DNA of 9,603 nucleotides, taken from NCBI GenBank assembly GCA_025455535.1, contig JALOMM010000040.1, positions 1 through 9,603 on the forward strand. Reading direction: 5' to 3'. A program made the position numbers and the translations under genes. Under the pieces are notes generated by a model that made no database searches, was not told the origin of the DNA, and saw only the letters and a program-made list of their open reading frames with translations. Of this stretch, positions 1 to 5,946 are shown one piece after another; position 1 is the stretch's first letter; every line of letters starts with the position of its first letter. This DNA comes from Bacteroidales bacterium (GTDB lineage Bacteria; Bacteroidota; Bacteroidia; Bacteroidales; VadinHA17).

Positions 1-138
1 CTGTTCAACCGTAAGATTCTTGTCGATATAATGCCATGTAATAACCCAGGTGGCCCTGAACTCATCATTTTGTGCATAAGCCGCCAGGCTCAGTAGAAAA
101 GAGACAAGCAGGAGATACAGTTTCTTAATCTGGTTCAT
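1..138 (-). CDS. Secreted glycosyl-hydrolase-like family 10 protein, N-terminal fragment
   Basis: Seen: an open frame of 46 codons begins at the ATG at 138-136 and runs off the left edge. It starts MNQIKKLYLLLVSFLLSLA, a typical Sec signal peptide: a lysine pair, a long leucine-rich core, and probable cleavage after AYA and before QN at about residue 22. The mature protein starts QNDEFRATWVITWHYIDKN. A short acidic stretch followed by FRATWV and an aromatic/ID segment resembles the start of the glycosyl-hydrolase-like 10 (GHL10, formerly DUF187) domain, whose members usually open with EFRGVWV. Inferred: an exported, probably periplasmic or surface, carbohydrate-active protein. Only the beginning is present, so catalytic residues cannot be checked. 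There is no Shine-Dalgarno sequence; the leader just before the ATG is AT-rich. The ATG lies only 15 bp from a 7-bp tandem array, so the array belongs to its leader or promoter region. Confidence 0.68.
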   Translation of the reverse strand, partial: MNQIKKLYLLLVSFLLSLAAYAQNDEFRATWVITWHYIDKNLTVEQ

Positions 139-153
139 AATATTAAATTGAGA

Positions 154-223
154 GGTGGAAGGTGCAGGGTGGAAGGTGCAAGGTGCAAGGTGCAGGGTGC
201 AGGGTGCAGGGTGCAAGGTGCAA
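154..223. repeat. 7-bp tandem repeat array, ten units, consensus GGTGCAR
   Basis: Ten contiguous 7-bp units occupy this stretch with no slippage in register. In order they are GGTGGAA, GGTGCAG, GGTGGAA, two GGTGCAA, three GGTGCAG and two GGTGCAA, followed by a partial GGT. Only the third-last and last positions of the unit vary. The array lies 15 bp upstream of the start codon of the minus-strand GHL10-like gene, in non-coding DNA. The unit has no stop codon in any frame on this strand, which explains the spurious open frame through it. A second, more diverged array with the same unit length and a related consensus lies at 8430-8499. It is not a CRISPR, because there are no spacers. Confidence 0.95.
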
Positions 224-437
224 GGTTTATTAAGATGGGATACATACAAACTTCCGTTTCGTCAGTCACACTGGATATTTTTGGCCGGAACTTTCCTTAC
301 CTGGACTTCCACGGACTGACAGCAGAAATAAATGTAGCAAACACGGAAAATTACGGAAAACGGCCGACTTAAGCAAGAAAAACCGGTAAAATCGGCACTT
401 GCACAATGATGAAATTCTCTTTTCAGGAAGCAGTTAA
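224..437. other. Non-coding stretch with degenerate CACGGA-type repeats
   Basis: Together with the array beside it, this makes a roughly 300-bp gap without a convincing gene. I see short related words: CCACGGA at 308-314, ACACGGA at 341-347 and TTACGGA at 351-357. The last two belong to an exact ACGGAAAA direct repeat at 343-350 and 353-360, with a 10-bp period. GGACTTCC also occurs just before the first of them. These look like remnants of a degenerate direct-repeat family, but the copies are few and short. No RNA gene or coding potential was recognised. Any promoter of the first gene should lie here or within the 7-bp array, but no good pair of Bacteroidetes boxes stands out. Confidence 0.4.
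373..402 (-). terminator. Weak intrinsic terminator candidate after rnfA
   Basis: Read on the minus strand, about 35 bp past the rnfA stop, GCAAG and CTTGC can pair around an inner CCG/CGG stem. The inner stem is followed by five T residues (the A run at 378-382 of the plus strand). The stems are short and interrupted, and the T run lies between the inner and outer arms rather than cleanly after a stable hairpin. It is the only candidate I could find for the end of the rnf operon. Confidence 0.22.
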
Positions 438-1010
438 CTATACCAATCCTGCAAAGCCCATGAAAGCCAGTGCAAGGATGCCTGCTGTAATCAGTGAGAT
501 GGGAACGCCTTGCATCCCTTTCGGGATATCGGCAAGCTCAAGCTGCTCACGTATGCCTGCGAGTATTATCAGGGCAAGGCCGAAGCCCAGTGCTGTGGCA
601 CCGCCGTAGATGACACCGGTAATAAGGTTGTACTCTTTCTGTATGACGAGTATGGCAACACCAAGAACCGCACAGTTGGTAGTTATCAGAGGAAGGAAGA
701 TCCCGAGTGCCTGGTAAAGACCCTGACTTATCTTTTTGAGTATTATCTCCACCATCTGAACCAGGGCAGCAATTACCAGGATGAAGGTTATTGTCTGCAT
801 GAACCCGATACCCAGCGGCAGCAGTATGTAGGTATAAATAAGATAAGTAACCATGGTGGCAAGAACCATCACAAAAGTCACGGCACCTGACATCCCGATG
901 GCTGTACTTACCTTGTTAGAGACACCAAGGAAGGGGCAGACGCCAAGGAACTGGGCAAGGACAATATTATTGACCAGTATCGCAGATATTATCAGAAGAA
1001 TATATTCCAT
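438..1010 (-). CDS. rnfA: Rnf electron transport complex subunit A
   Basis: This 190-residue protein has the usual length for RnfA/RsxA (NqrE family) and is hydrophobic throughout, fitting about six membrane helices. Seen: the N-terminal segment [20 protein letters not shown] (residues 14-33, Cys25) and the central [14 protein letters not shown] (Cys113), the two signature blocks of the family. Known: in Rnf and the homologous Nqr, RnfA pairs with RnfE in inverted orientation, and the conserved cysteines of both hold an intramembrane iron-sulfur centre on the electron path between the two faces of the membrane. It is the last gene of the rnf operon, 12 bp after rnfE. The ATG is well supported by a GGGAGGG ribosome binding site six bases upstream, unusual for a Bacteroidetes-like genome. 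The call is secure. Confidence 0.97.
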   Translation of the reverse strand: MEYILLIISAILVNNIVLAQFLGVCPFLGVSNKVSTAIGMSGAVTFVMVLATMVTYLIYTYILLPLGIGFMQTITFILVIAALVQMVEIILKKISQGLYQALGIFLPLITTNCAVLGVAILVIQKEYNLITGVIYGGATALGFGLALIILAGIREQLELADIPKGMQGVPISLITAGILALAFMGFAGLV

Positions 1011-1016
1011 GTCAGT

Positions 1017-1023
1017 CCCTCCC
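1017..1023 (-). promoter_or_regulatory. Strong Shine-Dalgarno site for rnfA
   Basis: On the minus strand GGGAGGG ends six bases before the rnfA ATG. It begins with the last base of the rnfE stop codon, so most of it lies in non-coding DNA and is not dictated by protein sequence. It fixes the rnfA start and suggests coupled translation with rnfE. Confidence 0.7.
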
Positions 1024-1604
1024 TATGCTTTGTTTATCCTGTTGACAATAACTATAAGATATCCCAGTGCTATGAACGCACCGGGGGCAAGTATGAAAAC
1101 GAGTATGCCGTCGCCTGAGATGAACTTGAGCCCCATTATGGCGCCACTGCCAAGTATCTCTCTCACAGCCCCCAGAACACCCAGGGCGAGGGTGAAGCCA
1201 AGACCCATGCCCGCACCGTCAACGAATGAGGACCACACGCTGTTTTTGCTGGCAAATGCCTCTGCACGGCCCAGCACAATACAGTTAACCACTATCAGCG
1301 GGATGAAGATGCCAAGAGTGTCATACAGCGAAGGGACAAAAGCCTGCATCAGCAGGTCAACAATGGTTACAAAGGTGGCGATCACAACAATGAATGCAGG
1401 TATCCGGACCTTATCCGGTATAACATTCTGCATCAGTGAGACAACCACATTCGACCCTAACAATACGAAGGTGGTTGCCAGTCCCATGCCGAGGCCGTTC
1501 ACCGCCGAGGAGGTGGTTGCCAGGGTAGGACAGGCTCCCAGAACAAGCACCAGTATAGGGTTCTCCCTGAGAATTCCCTTTGAAAAGTTCTTCATCTGGT
1601 TCAT
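1023..1604 (-). CDS. rnfE: Rnf electron transport complex subunit E
   Basis: This 193-residue, highly hydrophobic protein has the length and motifs of RnfE/RsxE (NqrD family) and about six membrane helices. Seen: the opening FSKGILRENPILVLVLGACP (residues 7-26), with Cys25, and PLIVVNCIVLGRAEAFA at residues 102-118, with Cys108. These are the two family signature blocks, and the second includes the GRAEAFA tail that separates RnfE from RnfA. Known: RnfE is the membrane partner of RnfA, and their four cysteines bind an iron-sulfur centre within the bilayer. Its start overlaps the rnfG stop by four bases (ATGA), with AAAGGAGGG five bases upstream of the ATG, so translation is very probably coupled to rnfG. 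No oddity in length or motifs was found. Confidence 0.97.
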   Translation of the reverse strand: MNQMKNFSKGILRENPILVLVLGACPTLATTSSAVNGLGMGLATTFVLLGSNVVVSLMQNVIPDKVRIPAFIVVIATFVTIVDLLMQAFVPSLYDTLGIFIPLIVVNCIVLGRAEAFASKNSVWSSFVDGAGMGLGFTLALGVLGAVREILGSGAIMGLKFISGDGILVFILAPGAFIALGYLIVIVNRINKA

Positions 1605-2194
1605 TTCAGCCCTCCTTTCTCAAATGTGTTGTATGCCCGCTGCACTCCGTCACAGAATGCCCTGGAACTGATCGTTGCAGCTGTGATTGCATCTACCGGT
1701 CCCCCGTCTTTTTTTACTTTCAGTGAGAACTCCGCAGGATTCTTTCCCCTGAACTGGTCTTTGAATGCAGGGTTTTCAGCGGTCCCCTCCGGCACCAGCT
1801 TCGTGCCAAGGCCAGGCGTCTCCTTATGCTCAAGGACATTGATGTTGTAAATAGCCCCGTCAGGTGTGAAACCTACCATCAGGCCTATGTGTCCGCTGAA
1901 TCCCTTTTCGGTATATGATTTAAATGCGTACCCCACCACCTCATCGCCTTTCTTTGCGGGATAGACCTCGAGGCTGTCACCCTCGCCCGTAGGCAGGAGA
2001 AACATCCCTGCATTAGGATCGTTGTCAAACTCGGGAACTACCTGTTTAATGGCCTCCAGCTTCTTGTTAAGCAATGATATTTCAATTGGCCCCTTGGTAA
2101 ACTCATAGACGTATGCCAGGGCTGCCGAAGCTCCGAGTGAAATAAGGGTAAGCGATAACACCATGTTTCTCAGTGTAGATTGCATCTTAGCCAT
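1601..2194 (-). CDS. rnfG: Rnf electron transport complex subunit G (FMN-binding)
   Basis: This 197-residue protein has one N-terminal membrane helix (about residues 9-30) and a soluble FMN-binding domain on the outer side of the membrane. Seen: YVYEFTKGPIE after the helix, GFSGHIGLMVGFTPDG at 98-113, the conserved HKETPGLGTKL at 123-133, and the flavinylation segment VDAITAATISSRAF at 167-180. Known: RnfG homologues carry FMN joined through phosphate to a threonine in a Dxx(S/T)xAT motif by the transferase ApbE; here the acceptor should be Thr174. The motif reads ITAAT rather than SGAT, a variant I believe is normal for this phylum. The gene overlaps the end of rnfD by eight bases and has an AAAGGAGGT site five bases before the ATG, which decides the start. 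ApbE is not encoded in this window. Confidence 0.96.
   Translation of the reverse strand: MAKMQSTLRNMVLSLTLISLGASAALAYVYEFTKGPIEISLLNKKLEAIKQVVPEFDNDPNAGMFLLPTGEGDSLEVYPAKKGDEVVGYAFKSYTEKGFSGHIGLMVGFTPDGAIYNINVLEHKETPGLGTKLVPEGTAENPAFKDQFRGKNPAEFSLKVKKDGGPVDAITAATISSRAFCDGVQRAYNTFEKGGLK
1610..1618 (-). promoter_or_regulatory. Strong Shine-Dalgarno site for rnfE
   Basis: AAAGGAGGG on the minus strand ends five bases before the rnfE ATG. It lies within the last codons of rnfG (the Lys-Gly-Gly of its C terminus) and supports coupled translation across the ATGA overlap. Confidence 0.65.
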
Positions 2195-3188
2195 GCCTGA
2201 CCTCCTTTCCGAACCTGCGTGGTTTGATATACATGTTTAACAGTGGAACAAAGGCATTCATTATCAGTATTGCAAAGGAGACACCCTCAGGATAAGCGCC
2301 CCAGGTGCGTATAAGAACCGTTATCACACCTATTCCCGTGCCATAGATGATCATCCCCTTAGGTGTCATGGGCGATGTGACATAATCTGTTGCCATGAAG
2401 ATCGCTCCCAGCATCATCCCCCCTGTAAGGAGATGGAAGAGGGGATCAGCGAATTTTGTAGGGTCTGCCAGCCACAATATCCCTGTGAAGAGAGCTGCCG
2501 ACGCCAGCACCGCAACAGGGATGTGCCATGTGATTATCTTCCTCCAGATCATAAAAATGCCTCCCAGTATAAGGGCTGCTGCTGCAATCTCTCCCATTGA
2601 CCCGCCCATATATCCGTAGAAGAGCTGCATATGAGACGGTACCTTGTCCATCAGCGCTGAGATGCTCTCTCCGTTCTTTACCCCTTCACTGATGATACCG
2701 AGCGGCGTAGCGCCGGTGACTGCATCGGTATATCCTGTCTTAAACCCTGAGGGTACCGGCCAGCTGGTCATCTGAACGGGAAAGGAAATCAGCAGGAAGA
2801 CCCTCCCTACCAGCGCAGGGTTGAAAGGATTGTTTCCGAGTCCGCCGAATGTCATTTTTGCAACACCAATGGAGATGACCGCCCCGATGACAATGATAAA
2901 CAGCGGAAGATTTGACGGGACGTTGAATGCAAGCAACAACCCGGTCACTATGGCAGAACCATCTGATATCGAGGTTTTTGTCTTCAGAAGATATTTTTGA
3001 ATCAGGAATTCGGTTGCCACACAGGCCAGCACTGAGGTAAGAGTCACTATAACCGCCCCTGTGCCAAAATAGTAAACTGAGGCTGCCAGTGCCGGCAGAA
3101 GGGCAATCACCACACCGAACATCAGCTTGCGGGTGGTCTCGCTGCTCTGCTGATGAGGTGAGGGAGATACGTTCAGGATATTGTTCAT
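2187..3188 (-). CDS. rnfD: Rnf electron transport complex subunit D (covalent FMN)
   Basis: This 333-residue polytopic membrane protein belongs to the RnfD/NqrB family. Seen: the start MNNILNVSPSPHQQ, which matches the family's SPSPH opening; FGGLGNNPFNPALVGRVFL at 114-132; the flavinylation motif DAVTGATPLG at 155-164, with Thr161 as the expected FMN acceptor; and GGMMLGAIFMATDYVTSP at 256-273. Known: RnfD carries covalent FMN on the outer side and is a leading candidate for the ion path. The frame is open up to 3308, but those 40 extra residues overlap the end of rnfC and do not look like RnfD. I chose the ATG at 3188, 11 bp after the rnfC stop. This ATG has no clear Shine-Dalgarno site. 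The 3' end overlaps rnfG by eight bases. Confidence 0.96.
   Translation of the reverse strand: MNNILNVSPSPHQQSSETTRKLMFGVVIALLPALAASVYYFGTGAVIVTLTSVLACVATEFLIQKYLLKTKTSISDGSAIVTGLLLAFNVPSNLPLFIIVIGAVISIGVAKMTFGGLGNNPFNPALVGRVFLLISFPVQMTSWPVPSGFKTGYTDAVTGATPLGIISEGVKNGESISALMDKVPSHMQLFYGYMGGSMGEIAAAALILGGIFMIWRKIITWHIPVAVLASAALFTGILWLADPTKFADPLFHLLTGGMMLGAIFMATDYVTSPMTPKGMIIYGTGIGVITVLIRTWGAYPEGVSFAILIMNAFVPLLNMYIKPRRFGKEVRHG
2200..2208 (-). promoter_or_regulatory. Near-perfect Shine-Dalgarno site for rnfG
   Basis: AAAGGAGGT on the minus strand is almost fully complementary to the canonical 16S rRNA tail and ends five bases before the rnfG ATG. It lies within the last codons of rnfD (Lys-Glu-Val). 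It is unusually strong for a Bacteroidetes-like genome and settles the rnfG start. Confidence 0.7.
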
Positions 3189-3199
3189 TCTGCTTGAAG

Positions 3200-4534
3200 C
3201 TATTTCGTTATTCTTTCGCGAACCATCTTTATAACCGTGGTCTTGCCCAGCCTGATGTAATCGAGCAGGGGCCTCTTCGCCGGACACGTATAGGCGCATG
3301 CTCCGCACTCCATGCAGTCTGTAATCTTCTCTGTCTCAGCCTTCTCAAACATAGCCTTCTCAGAGAGGACGGAGAGAAGCCACGGCTCAAGGCCCATGGC
3401 GCATGCTGAAGAGCACTTTCCGCACCTGATGCAGGGCATGATCTCATCACGGCGTGATTCAGGCTCCGGGAAAAGGATTATCCCCGAGGTTCCCTTGGTG
3501 ACGGGCACATCGGTCATCGCAAGAGCCTTGCCCATCATGGGTCCGCCGTTGACAACCTTACCTGTGTCATCCGGCATCCCTCCTGCAGCTTCTATGAGCT
3601 TTGCCACAGGGGTTCCTATCCTGACAAGGAAGTTACCCGGCCGGGAGACTGACTTGCCGGTGACGGTGACAACTCTTTCAATAAGGGGCTTGTTCTTCTG
3701 AACCGCCTCATAAACAGCGAAGGCTGTTCCCACATTCTGCACCACAACACCCACATCAAGTGGCAGTCCCCCTGACGGCACCTCACGTCCGGTGCATGCC
3801 TTTATAAGCTGCTTCTCGCCACCCTGCGGGTATTTGACCTTCAGCGCCACTACCGATATTCCCGCAAAATCCTTTGATAATCCGTCAAGGGTACTGATGG
3901 CATCGGGCTTGTTGGCCTCGATACCTATCACCGCCTGTGTCACCCCCAGCGCCTTCATGATGATTGTAACGCCAGTAAGTACTTCGGGACCTTTTTCAAT
4001 CATCAGCCTGTGGTCGGAGGTCAGGTAGGGCTCACACTCCACGCCGTTGATGATCAGCATGTCACATTTCCTGCCTGACGGGACGGTCATCTTGATATGA
4101 GTAGGGAAGGTAGCGCCGCCGAGACCTACGAGGCCGCAATCGCGGCACCGTTCCACTATCTGTTCACGGGTCATGGTGATCTCTTTTACCAGTGTTGCGC
4201 TGCGGTCTGTCGTCTCAATCCACTCATCACCCTCCACATCTATTATTATCGCCATCTGTTTGTATCCTGTTGAATCGGCAACAGGCTCAATCTTGCTTAC
4301 CTTGCCTGATACGGGTGAGTGAATACTGGCCGAGACAAATCCTTTCGCCTCGGCAATAAGCTGCCCTGTCTTCACTGCCGAGCCTTTCTCCACCACCGGT
4401 GTCGCCGGGGCGCCTATGTGCTGATTGAGAGGCACAGTGACTGTGGAGGGTAACGGCAGAACTGTTATAGACTTGTCAGCCGTGATCTTGTTCTCGGGCG
4501 GATGAATGCCCCCTTTGGGAAATGTCTTGAACAC
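3200..4534 (-). CDS. rnfC: Rnf electron transport complex subunit C (NADH/FMN and Fe-S)
   Basis: This 444-residue peripheral subunit sits on the cytoplasmic face and exchanges electrons with NAD(H). Seen: the opening FKTFPKGGIHPPENK, matching the family's GGIHPPENK; a biotinyl-like barrel region with SPVSGKVSKI at 73-82; the flavin/NADH-binding GLVGLGGATFPTHIK at 134-148; INGVECEPYLTSDH at 162-175; VVNGGPMMG at 327-335; and two ferredoxin-type CxxCxxCxxxC sets at Cys368/371/374/378 and Cys407/410/413/417. Known: RnfC carries FMN and two 4Fe-4S clusters. The first codon is GTG. No in-frame ATG precedes it at a sensible distance, and the Bacteroidetes family usually starts at this point. No Shine-Dalgarno site is visible. 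It lies 33 bp after rnfB and 11 bp before rnfD. Length is typical for the compact form without a long C-terminal extension. Confidence 0.97.
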   Translation of the reverse strand: MFKTFPKGGIHPPENKITADKSITVLPLPSTVTVPLNQHIGAPATPVVEKGSAVKTGQLIAEAKGFVSASIHSPVSGKVSKIEPVADSTGYKQMAIIIDVEGDEWIETTDRSATLVKEITMTREQIVERCRDCGLVGLGGATFPTHIKMTVPSGRKCDMLIINGVECEPYLTSDHRLMIEKGPEVLTGVTIIMKALGVTQAVIGIEANKPDAISTLDGLSKDFAGISVVALKVKYPQGGEKQLIKACTGREVPSGGLPLDVGVVVQNVGTAFAVYEAVQKNKPLIERVVTVTGKSVSRPGNFLVRIGTPVAKLIEAAGGMPDDTGKVVNGGPMMGKALAMTDVPVTKGTSGIILFPEPESRRDEIMPCIRCGKCSSACAMGLEPWLLSVLSEKAMFEKAETEKITDCMECGACAYTCPAKRPLLDYIRLGKTTVIKMVRERITK

Positions 4535-4567
4535 TTTGCGGATGGTTATCAGTTTATCAGATTCTTG

Positions 4568-5431
4568 TTAATTGACCTCAGTAACTGCATGCCCGGCAGG
4601 CTTCTCTTCCTTAACCGGGAAGTTTATCTCAAGGATGGCTCCGGTAGGACATTCGGCCGCACATTTGCGGCATAGCTTGCATTTGAATGAATCAATAAAT
4701 GCCAGGTTATCGGCCATAGTGATTGCATCATACGGGCATACCTTCAGGCATTTGCCGCAACCGATGCATGCCACAATGCAGGCTTTGCGCGCCGGACCAC
4801 CCTTATCCTTGTTGACGCATGAGATATAGATCTTGCGGTCTTTGCGGTTTCGTTTCCGGAGCTCAATGATGTTTCGCGGGCATGCCTTGACACAGGCGCC
4901 GCATGCCACGCATTTATCATCTATTATCACCGGCAGCTGTGTCACCGGATCCATGTACATCGCATCGAACTTGCAGGATGTCACACAGTCTCCGCAGCCA
5001 AGGCAGCCGTAATGACATGCTGTTGTGCCTCCGTACAGCGCATGTGCTACGCGGCAGTTCATTGCCCCGTCGTAGTTGGATGTACGCTGGCTGTGTTCAG
5101 GGGTTCCGTTGCATCTTAATACTGCAATCTTCGGTTCCACCGCCACAGGCTGACGGTCAAGGATAACCGCTGCTTTTCCCATGGCCTCAGATCCTCCTAC
5201 GGGGCAGTTCAGACCCTCAAATGAATCGGACCTGACCAGCACCTCGGAAAAAGCACGGCAGCCGGTGAAGCCGCACCCTCCGCAGTTGGCCCCCGGCAGC
5301 ACCTCGTTGACAAGGTCAATACGCGGATCTTCCACAACCTTGAACTTCTGGGCAACAACATACAATATCACTGCTGCCAGCAAGCCCAGAAGGCTAAGCA
5401 TGATGACCGTAAACAAAACAGTGGAACTCAT
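4568..5431 (-). CDS. rnfB: Rnf electron transport complex subunit B (multi-cluster ferredoxin)
   Basis: This 287-residue subunit has one N-terminal membrane helix (about residues 5-27) and a cytoplasmic iron-sulfur chain that should be the ferredoxin docking site. Seen: the RnfB-type 4Fe-4S domain with Cys50, Cys53, Cys58 and Cys76 in GANCGGCGFTGC and NCPVGG; then four ferredoxin CxxCxxCxxxC sets at Cys143/146/149/153, 174/177/180/184, 222/225/228/232 and 251/254/257/261, the last three followed by Pro. That gives five predicted clusters. It is the longer form found in anaerobes, compared with the shorter gamma-proteobacterial RsxB with fewer clusters. The ATG lies three bases after the rseC stop with only a weak AAAGG upstream, so expression probably depends on rseC translation. 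The C-terminal tail of about 18 residues is charged and variable. Confidence 0.97.
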   Translation of the reverse strand: MSSTVLFTVIMLSLLGLLAAVILYVVAQKFKVVEDPRIDLVNEVLPGANCGGCGFTGCRAFSEVLVRSDSFEGLNCPVGGSEAMGKAAVILDRQPVAVEPKIAVLRCNGTPEHSQRTSNYDGAMNCRVAHALYGGTTACHYGCLGCGDCVTSCKFDAMYMDPVTQLPVIIDDKCVACGACVKACPRNIIELRKRNRKDRKIYISCVNKDKGGPARKACIVACIGCGKCLKVCPYDAITMADNLAFIDSFKCKLCRKCAAECPTGAILEINFPVKEEKPAGHAVTEVN

Positions 5432-5434
5432 CTG

Positions 5435-5851
5435 TCAGACCTTTATTTTGAATTCAAATTTCTTTTCAATCCTTTTTCTTGATAGCCAGATCACAAGGTA
5501 GCAAATGGCTACTGCAGTGAAAGATATAAGTGCGCACAGAAGCTCACCGGCACCAGCGACGGATGATACTATAAACGCCGTAACCAGTACTGCCAGAGGT
5601 AATAAATAACCTATAGCTACAGCCCTGAAACCCTGTGACAGCTCCATCATTACCGTCACCCTCTCTCCGGGTTTGAGATCAGATGCATTATTCACATTGA
5701 TAATCTTGACCTGTGTATCCCCGACTGAACATACCGACTTCGCATGGCAGCCTGAGCATGCGCTGCCTGCTATTATCTCCACCTCGGCAGTGCCGTCGCC
5801 GGTGGTTCTCATTACCACACCCTCGTGGCTTATCGTTTCACCTTTTTGCAT
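5435..5851 (-). CDS. rseC: RseC/MucC-family membrane protein
   Basis: This 138-residue protein belongs to the SoxR-reducing-system/RseC family (RseC_MucC). Seen: an N-terminal soluble part with the family cysteine motif ACSGCHAKSVCSVG (Cys32, Cys35, Cys41), a central GERVTVMM stretch, two membrane helices at about 77-97 and 103-125, and a basic tail KRIEKKFEFKIKV. Known: in E. coli RseC acts with the Rsx (Rnf) complex in keeping SoxR reduced and is linked to the sigma-E regulon; in Bacteroidetes it is regularly the first gene of the rnf cluster. Inferred: an accessory or assembly factor for Rnf, possibly holding a metal or cluster through its cysteines. Its own biochemical role is not established. 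It begins the operon, 95 bp downstream of recG on the same strand. Confidence 0.93.
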   Translation of the reverse strand: MQKGETISHEGVVMRTTGDGTAEVEIIAGSACSGCHAKSVCSVGDTQVKIINVNNASDLKPGERVTVMMELSQGFRAVAIGYLLPLAVLVTAFIVSSVAGAGELLCALISFTAVAICYLVIWLSRKRIEKKFEFKIKV

Positions 5852-5870
5852 CAGCTCTTTATGGAACCGG

Positions 5871-5878
5871 CAATATTA
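5871..5878 (-). promoter_or_regulatory. Candidate -7 box for the rseC-rnf operon
   Basis: TAATATTG on the minus strand, 19 bp before the rseC ATG, matches seven of eight positions of the Bacteroidetes TAnnTTTG box, counting the two free ones. No TTTG lies at the expected spacing; the nearest is 26 bp upstream (5905-5908) and a TTTT is 17 bp upstream. A second near-match, GACTTTTG, lies at 5905-5912. The 95-bp gap after recG must hold the operon promoter unless it reads through from recG, but which box is used cannot be decided by eye. Confidence 0.25.
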
Positions 5879-5946
5879 GCTACTTGGTAAGATATAAAAC
5901 AGAGCAAAAGTCATACTTTAGGCAGTAGTGGCGAAGGCGGGGAGCT

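Noticed and set aside
154..223. CRISPR array
   Set aside because: The units are 7 bp and directly contiguous, with no spacers and no cas genes nearby.
148..372. 74-codon plus-strand open frame beginning within the 7-bp array
   Set aside because: It is open only because the repeat unit lacks stop codons; the protein is low-complexity, then runs into repeat-like non-coding DNA, with no start signal or family resemblance.
853..1671. 272-codon plus-strand open frame antisense to rnfA/rnfE/rnfG
   Set aside because: It spans three well-supported genes on the other strand, has a proline/threonine/arginine-rich composition typical of shadow frames, and shows no domain.
2187..2194. Frameshift between rnfD and rnfG
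   Set aside because: Both proteins are full length with normal ends; the eight-base overlap is a regular coupled junction with a strong ribosome site.
3189..3308. 40-residue N-terminal extension of rnfD
   Set aside because: It would overlap the rnfC end, which encodes an iron-sulfur motif, and the family starts at the SPSPH region; the ATG at 3188 fits better.
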